Shown piece by piece: positions 1 through 5,152 of a stretch of 5,152 bases of DNA. The stretch lies in NCBI GenBank assembly GCA_016200125.1, contig JACQFK010000509.1, positions 1-5,152 on the forward strand, written 5' to 3'. Source of the DNA: Planctomycetota bacterium. Its GTDB lineage: Bacteria > Planctomycetota > MHYJ01 > JACPRB01. A program made the position numbers and the translations under genes. Under the pieces are notes generated by a model that saw only the letters and a program-made list of their open reading frames with translations, made no database searches and was not told the DNA's origin. Numbering within the stretch: position 1 is the first letter of the stretch; the number at the start of each line of letters is the position of its first letter.

Positions 1-1041
1 GATCTCCACGTCGGGTCGATATCCGAACCGGACAGTCGTGAGGACGATCCCCCGCTCCGCCGCCTTCGATGCCTCGGGCTCGACGCGAAGCACGGCGGCT
101 GATGGAAGATCCAGCGTTTCGAAAATCCTCTCTCCCGCCGCCATCCCGGAAAGCACGGCGACAGCCTTCTCTGCCGTCCCTCGGACCGCGCCCAGAAGAG
201 AAGTTCCGTATTGGACGAACGCGACCAGCAGCCCGGCCGTGATCCGGCCGGAGGAGACTTCCATTCCCCCCAGCCCGATGATCAACGTCAGGGCGAGGGC
301 CGACACTACGGATGCCCCCGCATCGAAAAAGACCCTCATCCGTAGCGACGAAAGCGACACCTGGAGCAAGGTGCCGTTCTCCCGATCGAATCGCTCGCCA
401 CGATCCGATTCGATGCCGAACAGCGCGATCACGCTCCGTCCCGAAATGTTCTCCTCGAGCACCGAATTGGCCCGGGAGACGGCGTCGAGCGCCAGAACAG
501 ACCGTTTCTGCGCCGACCGACGGATCAGGAGGGCCGGGATCCCGACCAGGAGCGCACTCCCCAGCGTGATCGCCCCGAATCGGAGGTCCAGATGAAGAGC
601 GACGATGGTCACTCCGACGAGCGTGAGCAGGTCGCGGAGCAGGCCGACCGTTCCCCCGGAAAGGGCATCCCCCAACGCCGCCGCATCGCCGGTCACCCGG
701 TCCACGATGCGTCCCGCCGGCGTCGCGTCGAACCAGGACAGCGACACCCCCTGGAGATGGTGGAAGACGTCCCGCCTCAACGCTCCGGACAGTCGAAGGG
801 AGAGCCTCCGGAGCACATAGGTCTGGGAGACCTCCACCGCCGTGCGGACCGCCTCCACCGCCAGGAACGCCCCCGCCAGGACCGCGAGCCGATGACCATC
901 GCGGCGGGAGATGCCGTCGTCGATCACGAGGCGCACCAGGAGGGGACCCAGGAGCGAGAGCCCGCTCCCCGCCAGAAGGCAGGCTAGGGCTAGCAGGACC
1001 GGACCCGGAAACCGGACGACGTAGCCCAGCGAGCGGCGCAT
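1..1041 (-). CDS. ABC exporter half-transporter, second subunit (partial, C-terminus beyond window)
   Basis: The minus-strand frame stays open from an ATG at 1041 to the window edge, giving 347 residues without a stop. This is an ABC exporter membrane domain followed by the first strand of the ATPase domain. Hydrophobic segments lie near residues 14-40, 52-70, 130-150, 155-173, 240-260 and 267-287. The cytoplasmic coupling region has the exporter pattern WFDATPAGRIVDRVTGD (103-119), and another family stretch is ENISGRSVIALFG (197-209). The A-loop aromatic is Tyr341, and the window ends six residues later, so Walker A, LSGGQ and Walker B are not seen. The sequence resembles the MdlB/YheH/TM288 side of heterodimeric exporters, which fits the adjacent first subunit. 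Its role is ATP-driven export or flipping across the inner membrane; the substrate is unknown. The start is uncertain: an in-frame ATG at 1083 would add 14 residues and overlap the upstream gene by 20 nt. Neither start has a convincing Shine-Dalgarno. The 1041 start, 22 nt after the preceding stop, gives the usual N-terminus. Confidence 0.93.
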   Translation of the reverse strand, partial: MRRSLGYVVRFPGPVLLALACLLAGSGLSLLGPLLVRLVIDDGISRRDGHRLAVLAGAFLAVEAVRTAVEVSQTYVLRRLSLRLSGALRRDVFHHLQGVSLSWFDATPAGRIVDRVTGDAAALGDALSGGTVGLLRDLLTLVGVTIVALHLDLRFGAITLGSALLVGIPALLIRRSAQKRSVLALDAVSRANSVLEENISGRSVIALFGIESDRGERFDRENGTLLQVSLSSLRMRVFFDAGASVVSALALTLIIGLGGMEVSSGRITAGLLVAFVQYGTSLLGAVRGTAEKAVAVLSGMAAGERIFETLDLPSAAVLRVEPEASKAAERGIVLTTVRFGYRPDVEI

Positions 1042-1063
1042 CGTCCGGGAGGACCGCCTGGGT

Positions 1064-2800
1064 TCAGGAATGGTCGGCGGCATCGGTCAGCGCCTGAGCC
1101 CGGACCCAGCCGGCGTACAGGCCCTCCTTGTTGGCGGCAAGTTCGTCGTGGCTCCCCTCTTCGACGAGCGCCCCCGCTTCGAGCACGAGAATCCGATCGG
1201 CCTCGCTCGCCCGGCGCACGCGGTGGGTCACGAAGAGGAGGATGCTGTTCCCGGCACGACGCGCGAGCTGCTGAAAAACCTTCTCCTCGGTTTCCCCATC
1301 CAGTGCGGAGCACGCATCGTCCAGAATGAGGACGGGGGCCCCTCGCGAAAAGGCCCGCGCGAGCGCGACCCGCTGGCGCTGGCCCCCGGAAAGCGCGCTT
1401 CCTTTTTCACCGACGACCGTCTCCAGCGCCCGGGAAAAACCCTCATCGCCAACCTGGGCGATCGCCGCGGCGCCTTCGATTCGCACCCTATCGCCCGATC
1501 CGATCGCGATGTTTTCGCCCACCGTCCCCGAGAAGAGGAATGCCTCCTGCGGCGCGACGGCCAGCCGGCGACGGAACTCCGAAAGGTCGAGCGTCGTGAT
1601 CTCCTGGCCTCCGAAGAAGATCGTGCCCGGCGGAGGCTCGATCATCCGGGTCAGCAGGTCGACCAGCGTCGACTTGCCGCTTCCGGTGGGTCCCATGAGC
1701 GCCACCTGCTGACCGGGGGAGAGCGAGAAGGAAAGGTCGCGAATCGCCGGCGCGGCGGAACCCGGGTGAGAATAAGTCAGGCCGCGGACTTCGATCGCTC
1801 CATTTGCCGGCGGGGCGGAGGCGCTCAGCCTCTCGTCCATCGGCAGCCCGAGGATATCCCGGATCCGGCTCAGTCCGAGCTCCCCCTTACGGAAGAGCAG
1901 GAAGGCCCACGCCACTCCTGTGAGCGGCCAGGCCATCATGCCCATGTACTGCAGGAAGGAGATGAACTGACCCGGCGAGAGGCGTCCGTCGATGGCCTGC
2001 CTGCCGCCAAAGAGCAGGACCACGAAGACGCCCACGGCAATCGACATCTGAACGGACCCGGAGAAAAGAATCTCGAGCCGGACTCGGCGCAGGTCCTGCC
2101 GGACGTATTCCTCCTCCGCGGAGGCGAACCTCGCCGCCTGCCGACCCTCCAGTCCGAACGCGCGGACCGTCTGGAATGCCGCCGCATTCTCGTGGGCTCG
2201 GGAAACCAGCCGCCCGTAGGCGATCTGGGCGTCTTCCGAAGCCTGCGTGATCCGGCGCACGAGCACGGCGGCAACGAAGGGAATGAAGGGGAGGGCCAGG
2301 CAGGAAACCAGGCTGAGCGCGGGGCTGATCAGGATCATCGCGACCGGGATGGTCATGAGATAGAAGATGCAGTCGAAAAAGAAGAGGAGACCCGTGGAGA
2401 GGCCCGCTTCCACGGATGCCAGATCGCCCCTCGCGCGATTCAGGAGATCGCCGGTCGACCGGCCGGCGAGCGCTTCCCGGCCTACGTGAAGAAGATGTCG
2501 GGCATATCGTTCACGGAGTCTCCCGACGGCTCGAATCGAAGCGCCGATCAGGCCCATCCTCATGGGGTACCGGACGATGCTCTGGAGCGCGAAGACGCCG
2601 ATGTAGCCGGAGGCGATGAGGACGGAGATCCCCAACGTGTCCTTCCGGGAAACGGCACCGATCAATCGGCCGAGCGCATAGGGGGGGAGCAGTTCCAGAA
2701 GGTCGACCGCCAGGAGCGCCGTCACGCCCAGCGCGAGGGCACGGCGATGGCCTCGGGTCAGGTCCCAGTACGTTGCAAGACCACCGGCCCGGTTCTTCAT
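1064..2800 (-). CDS. ABC exporter half-transporter, first subunit, with non-canonical ATPase site
   Basis: A 578-residue complete half-transporter, the usual length for MsbA/MdlA-type exporters. Six hydrophobic segments lie roughly at residues 20-47, 57-78, 136-158, 160-182, 246-268 and 278-303. The ATPase domain follows, with A-loop Tyr343, Walker A GPTGSGKST (370-378), Q-loop Gln418 in APQEAF, signature LSGGQ (470-474), Walker B VLILDD (490-495), D-loop SALD (498-501) and switch His526. The residue after the Walker B Asp is Asp495, not the catalytic Glu. This marks the degenerate-site subunit of heterodimeric exporters such as TM287/288, LmrCD and BmrCD, so its partner is probably the next gene. 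The signature is intact and would complete the partner's active site. The start at 2800 is chosen because its ATG overlaps the epimerase stop (ATGA) and gives a normal N-terminus. The frame is open 43 codons further to 2929, but that stretch lies inside the epimerase gene and does not look like protein. The cargo is unknown; the operon context suggests a glycoconjugate, though drug or lipid export cannot be excluded. Confidence 0.96.
   Translation of the reverse strand: MKNRAGGLATYWDLTRGHRRALALGVTALLAVDLLELLPPYALGRLIGAVSRKDTLGISVLIASGYIGVFALQSIVRYPMRMGLIGASIRAVGRLRERYARHLLHVGREALAGRSTGDLLNRARGDLASVEAGLSTGLLFFFDCIFYLMTIPVAMILISPALSLVSCLALPFIPFVAAVLVRRITQASEDAQIAYGRLVSRAHENAAAFQTVRAFGLEGRQAARFASAEEEYVRQDLRRVRLEILFSGSVQMSIAVGVFVVLLFGGRQAIDGRLSPGQFISFLQYMGMMAWPLTGVAWAFLLFRKGELGLSRIRDILGLPMDERLSASAPPANGAIEVRGLTYSHPGSAAPAIRDLSFSLSPGQQVALMGPTGSGKSTLVDLLTRMIEPPPGTIFFGGQEITTLDLSEFRRRLAVAPQEAFLFSGTVGENIAIGSGDRVRIEGAAAIAQVGDEGFSRALETVVGEKGSALSGGQRQRVALARAFSRGAPVLILDDACSALDGETEEKVFQQLARRAGNSILLFVTHRVRRASEADRILVLEAGALVEEGSHDELAANKEGLYAGWVRAQALTDAADHS
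2797..2800 (-). promoter_or_regulatory. ATGA stop/start overlap coupling epimerase to ABC exporter
   Basis: On the minus strand the epimerase TGA (2799-2797) shares bases with the ABC subunit ATG (2800-2798). No well-placed Shine-Dalgarno precedes this ATG: the nearest GGAGGG is at 2826-2821, about 20 nt away, which is too far for normal spacing. Start by termination-reinitiation is therefore plausible. The overlap also decides the ABC gene start. Confidence 0.7.
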
Positions 2801-3792
2801 GGATGGTGTGGACCTACCCGCCCTCCGAAGCTCCTGAATGTCCCCAGCGATGCCGCAATGGAAGGATCTCCTCTCATGGAGTCGTAAGTTGCTTTCAACC
2901 CCTGTTCGAGAGGCGTTCGCGGCGACCACCCGAGACGTTCGCGGGCGCTCTCGATGGAAAGCGCGTTGCGGCGCACTTCGCCGGGAATCTCCGCTTTCCG
3001 GACGGGAGGGCGGTCGACTTCGGCAAGCTGCGAGAGGCGCTCTTGGAGATCGATGATCCGGGTCTCGTCCCCCGTGCCGATGTTGAAGACCCCTTCGGGG
3101 CCATCGAGCGCTTTGACGAAAGCGCCGACGACGTCGCCCACCCAGACGAAATCACGGGTCTGGGTTCCGTCGCCTAGGATCGTCGGGGCGCGGCCGGACA
3201 TCAGTTCCGAAAGAAAAAGCGCGACGACCCCGGCTTCGCCCGCCGGGTCCTGGCGGGGGCCGTACACGTTGGCCAGGCGGAGGGCGACAAACTCCCGCCC
3301 GGCCTGCCGGGTGAGGACGCGCCCGTAGTGCTCCGCGGCCAGCTTCGAAATCCCGTACGGCGACGTCGGATGAGGAAGATCGTTTTCGCCGCAGGGATAG
3401 CGGGGCTGATCGCCGTAGACGGCTCCCCCCGAGGACGCCAAAACGATTCGACGCGCGCCGGCTAGGACGGACGCCTGGAAGAGATCGATGCTCCCCCGGA
3501 TGTTGAGGTCGGCATCCCGGAGGGGATCGAGGAGCGACCTCCTCACGTTCATCTGCGCCGCCAGATGAACGACCAGTTCCGGCGCCGCCGCCGACATCGT
3601 CCGGTCCAGCTCCTTCCTGTCCCGGATGTCCCGAACGACCAGCCGGGCCTCCGGGGGAAGGTTTTCTCCTTTCCCCGTCGAGAGATCATCCACGACGGTC
3701 ACTCGATGGCCGAGCCGCAGGAGTTCCTCCACGAGATGGGACCCGATGAAACCGGCCCCGCCTGTGATCAGAATCGTCCTTCCCTGAGCCAT
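2797..3792 (-). CDS. NAD-dependent epimerase/dehydratase, GalE-like nucleotide-sugar enzyme (extended SDR)
   Basis: A 331-residue extended short-chain dehydrogenase/reductase, expected to epimerise or dehydrate a UDP-, dTDP- or GDP-sugar in the cytoplasm through a bound NAD. The N-terminus has the dinucleotide-binding motif TGGAGFIGS (10-18), with Asp35/Asp36 at the end of strand 2 for the ribose and DIRD (55-58) near the adenine. The motif ASSGGAVYGD (119-128) carries the likely catalytic Ser. YGISK (146-150) is the YxxxK pair, with Tyr146 and Lys150. RLANVYGPRQDP (172-183) and GDGTQTRDFVWVGDV (208-222) are typical of GalE-like enzymes and contribute to the nucleotide-sugar pocket. The ATG at 3792 lies one base after the aminotransferase stop and right before the Rossmann fold, so the start is secure even though the frame is open far upstream. 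The normal fold should end near residue 305; about 25 further residues form a Ser/Gly/His-rich tail of unknown meaning. UDP-glucose/GlcNAc 4-epimerase is the closest impression, but the exact substrate cannot be read from the sequence. Confidence 0.95.
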   Translation of the reverse strand: MAQGRTILITGGAGFIGSHLVEELLRLGHRVTVVDDLSTGKGENLPPEARLVVRDIRDRKELDRTMSAAAPELVVHLAAQMNVRRSLLDPLRDADLNIRGSIDLFQASVLAGARRIVLASSGGAVYGDQPRYPCGENDLPHPTSPYGISKLAAEHYGRVLTRQAGREFVALRLANVYGPRQDPAGEAGVVALFLSELMSGRAPTILGDGTQTRDFVWVGDVVGAFVKALDGPEGVFNIGTGDETRIIDLQERLSQLAEVDRPPVRKAEIPGEVRRNALSIESARERLGWSPRTPLEQGLKATYDSMRGDPSIAASLGTFRSFGGRVGPHHP

Positions 3793-3793
3793 C

Positions 3794-4885
3794 TCAGTCT
3801 CGAAGAAGCCGGCCGACGTATTCCACCTCCGGACGACCCAGCCCCGGGAACATCGGAAGCGACAGTTCCTCCCGGGCGATGGCCTCCGAAATCGGAAAGC
3901 TCCCCGGCCCATGCCCCAGATCGGCGAAGGCCGGCATGAGGTGAATCGGGTCGGGATAGTGGATGCCCGTCTCCACTCCCGCCTCGTGTAGCCTGGAGCG
4001 GACGGCGCTCCGATCCCGGACCCGTGCGGGATAGACATGCCAGACGTGCCGGGTGCCGGGCCTCTCGAGGGGCACTCTTGCGGTCGAGTCCCGGAGCTCT
4101 GCTGCGTAGAATTCGGCGCACTGCCGGCGGGCGTCGTTCCAGGCTTCCAGGTGCGGCAGTTTGACGTTGAGGATCGCCGCCTGGAGTTCCTCCATGCGGT
4201 AGTTGAATCCCTTGAGGACATGGCGGTACTTGCTTTCCTGACCCCAGTCGCGGAGCATCCTGATCTTGCGATCAAACTCGGGGTCGCTCGTGACGACGGC
4301 CCCGCCCTCTCCGCAGGCACCGAGGTTCTTGCTGGGGTAGAAGCTGAAGCAGGAGAGCTGCCCGAGAGTTCCCGTGCGCCGCCTCTTGTACGAAGCGCCG
4401 TGCGCCTGGCAGGCGTCCTCGATGACCGGGATCCCGTGGCGCCTCGCGATGTCGTTGATCGGATCCATGTCCGCCGGCTGTCCGTAGAGATGGACCGGCA
4501 GGATGGCCCGGGTTCGCGCCGTGATGGCGCTCCTCAGCTGTTCCGGATCCATCGTGTAGTACTCGGGGTCAACGTCCACCAAGACGACTCGCGCTCCCGT
4601 GTACTGGATGGCGGAAGCCGTCGCGACAAACGTCAGGGGAACCGTGATGACCTCGTCTCCCGCCTTGACCCCTGCCGCGAGCAGCGCCAGGTGCAGAGCG
4701 CTCGTCCCTGAATTCACAGCGATCGCGTGAGCCGCGCCGCAATAGGCGGCGAAATCCTTCTCAAACTTCTCGACCTCCGGCCCAAGGACGAATCGACCGC
4801 TGGAGATGACGCGCAGTGCGGCGGATTCCAGCCCCGGCCTCAACTGCTCGTGGACTTCCCTCAGGTTCAGGAACGAGACTTTCAT
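3794..4885 (-). CDS. DegT/DnrJ/EryC1/StrS-family PLP-dependent sugar aminotransferase
   Basis: A 363-residue fold-type I aminotransferase of full family length. Enzymes of this family move an amino group, usually from glutamate, onto a keto-sugar nucleotide for surface polysaccharide or antibiotic sugars. Visible motifs in order are: the N-terminal FLNLREVHEQL, family-typical; SGRFVLGPEVEKFE (29-42); the PLP phosphate-binding loop NSGTSALHLAL (58-68); VPLTFVATASA (82-92); EDACQAHGA (156-164), with Asp157 expected to pair with the PLP nitrogen; and FSFYPSKNLGACGEGG (180-195), with Lys186 as the Schiff-base lysine. GFNYRMEELQAAIL (226-239) and GIHYPDPIHLMPAF (307-320) complete the family pattern. 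The start at 4885 is six bases after the acetyltransferase stop and has an AAGGGAG ribosome-binding site 11 nt upstream. Together with that acetyltransferase it most resembles WbpE/WlbC or FdtB/QdtB systems, which make 3-amino sugars. Whether the sugar is a UDP-uronate or a dTDP-6-deoxyhexose cannot be decided here. Confidence 0.96.
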   Translation of the reverse strand: MKVSFLNLREVHEQLRPGLESAALRVISSGRFVLGPEVEKFEKDFAAYCGAAHAIAVNSGTSALHLALLAAGVKAGDEVITVPLTFVATASAIQYTGARVVLVDVDPEYYTMDPEQLRSAITARTRAILPVHLYGQPADMDPINDIARRHGIPVIEDACQAHGASYKRRRTGTLGQLSCFSFYPSKNLGACGEGGAVVTSDPEFDRKIRMLRDWGQESKYRHVLKGFNYRMEELQAAILNVKLPHLEAWNDARRQCAEFYAAELRDSTARVPLERPGTRHVWHVYPARVRDRSAVRSRLHEAGVETGIHYPDPIHLMPAFADLGHGPGSFPISEAIAREELSLPMFPGLGRPEVEYVGRLLRD

Positions 4886-4891
4886 GGCGGC

Positions 4892-5152
4892 TCAGACTCC
4901 CTTTCTACGAGTGTCCCCGATGACGCGGGCGGGCACGCCGGCCACGATGGCGAAGGGAGGGACGTTCTTCGTCACGACCGCGCCCGCCCCGACGATCGCG
5001 TGGTCTCCGATGGTGACGCCGCCCAGGATCGTCACATTCGCCCCGATGCTCGCGCAGGCCTCGACTTTAGTGGCTTCGACGATCCAATCTTCCGCCGCCA
5101 TCAACGTGCCGTCCGGATTCGTCGCTCGCGGATACAGATCGTTGGTGAAGGC
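4892..5152 (-). CDS. Sugar N-acetyltransferase, WbpD/WlbB/FdtC-like left-handed beta-helix (partial, N-terminus beyond window)
   Basis: The frame is open from the window edge through 86 residues to a TGA at 4892. It is the C-terminal part of a hexapeptide-repeat acyltransferase, a trimeric cytosolic enzyme using acetyl-CoA. The visible start [11 protein letters not shown] (1-11) matches the conserved FTND-x-YPRA element of enzymes that acetylate the 3-amino group of nucleotide sugars (WbpD, WlbB, FdtC/QdtC type). It is followed by hexapeptide repeats [18 protein letters not shown] and VGAGAV (36-59), then [21 protein letters not shown] (59-79), the usual end of the helix and cap. Family members are about 150-210 residues, so roughly half or more is missing upstream. 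A TTG at 5104 and an ATG at 5101 lie in frame but would remove the FTND element, so they are not the real start. The aminotransferase directly downstream would supply its amino-sugar substrate. Other hexapeptide acyltransferases of similar shape remain possible, since the substrate-binding N-terminal part is not visible. Confidence 0.92.
   Translation of the reverse strand, partial: AFTNDLYPRATNPDGTLMAAEDWIVEATKVEACASIGANVTILGGVTIGDHAIVGAGAVVTKNVPPFAIVAGVPARVIGDTRRKGV
4897..4903 (-). promoter_or_regulatory. Ribosome-binding site of the aminotransferase
   Basis: The minus strand reads AAGGGAG, 11 nt before the ATG at 4885 and inside the last codons of the acetyltransferase gene. It is the best-placed Shine-Dalgarno-like site among the four gene junctions and supports the 4885 start. 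The spacing is somewhat long. Confidence 0.5.

Noticed and set aside
38..987. Plus-strand open frames opposite the second ABC subunit
   Set aside because: They are shadows of a clear minus-strand ABC membrane domain that is open from 1041 to the window edge; their translations are low-complexity and Arg/Ser/Pro-rich.
1070..2887. A 605-codon open frame on the plus strand opposite the first ABC subunit
   Set aside because: Its codons are the exact reverse complements of the ABC codons, so it stays open simply because the GC-rich ABC gene avoids TTA, CTA and TCA. The product is rich in Arg, Gly, Glu, Asp and His with no recognisable fold, while the minus strand shows every ABC motif.
2801..2929. 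A 43-codon N-terminal extension of the first ABC subunit
   Set aside because: It overlaps the 3' end of the epimerase in another frame and shows no transporter-like sequence. The ATG at 2800 gives a normal N-terminus and an ATGA junction.
3793..4320. Upstream extension of the epimerase frame into the aminotransferase gene (507 residues in total)
   Set aside because: The added part is Arg/Ser/Pro-rich with no fold and sits in another frame of the aminotransferase. The Rossmann motif begins right after the ATG at 3792, which is the proper N-terminus.
4037..4711. A 224-codon plus-strand open frame opposite the aminotransferase
   Set aside because: It lies wholly inside a minus-strand gene with a full set of PLP-aminotransferase motifs. 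The translation has no family pattern and looks like the usual antisense shadow of this family.
4886..4891. Possible promoter or terminator between acetyltransferase and aminotransferase
   Set aside because: The gap is only six bases. No -35/-10 pair, hairpin or T-run is visible here or at any other junction.
4892..5104. A short 70-residue acyltransferase starting at a TTG at 5104
   Set aside because: The frame continues upstream to the window edge with the conserved FTND-x-YPRA element, so this is a partial larger gene and not a small complete one.

Overview
The window is a GC-rich bacterial segment. GC is high by eye, with a strong G/C bias at third codon positions. It is filled edge to edge by five genes, all on the minus strand. 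The sequence alone does not fix the taxon. The codon bias and compact layout would suit a GC-rich Gram-negative or an uncultured bacterial lineage, but this is only an impression. There is no sign of mobile elements, RNA genes, CRISPR, repeats or terminators, and the longest non-coding gap is about 22 bases.

In the direction of transcription (high to low coordinates) the genes are: (1) the C-terminal part of a left-handed beta-helix N-acetyltransferase of the WbpD/WlbB/FdtC sort (5152-4892, start outside the window); (2) a PLP-dependent DegT/DnrJ/EryC1/StrS sugar aminotransferase (4885-3794); (3) a GalE-like NAD-dependent nucleotide-sugar epimerase/dehydratase (3792-2797); (4) an ABC exporter half-transporter with a membrane domain and an ATPase domain (2800-1064); (5) a second ABC half-transporter (1041-1), cut by the window edge just before its Walker A motif. 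Junctions are 6 nt, 1 nt, a 4-nt ATGA overlap, and 22 nt (or a 20-nt overlap, depending on the start of the last gene), so one polycistronic operon is very likely.

Taken together, genes 1-3 look like nucleotide-sugar tailoring. The aminotransferase would put an amino group on a keto-sugar nucleotide, the acetyltransferase would N-acetylate it, and the epimerase would supply or rework a sugar nucleotide. Genes 4 and 5 look like the two halves of a heterodimeric exporter, since the first has an Asp where the catalytic Walker B Glu should be, as in TM287/288, LmrCD and BmrCD. The 4-nt overlap ties the sugar genes to the exporter. This suggests export or flipping of a glycoconjugate containing the amino sugar (surface polysaccharide, lipid-linked glycan or glycolipid), but the substrate is inference. 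The families are all known. The points worth a second look are the pairing of an asymmetric multidrug-type ABC exporter with amino-sugar genes and an unusual C-terminal tail on the epimerase.
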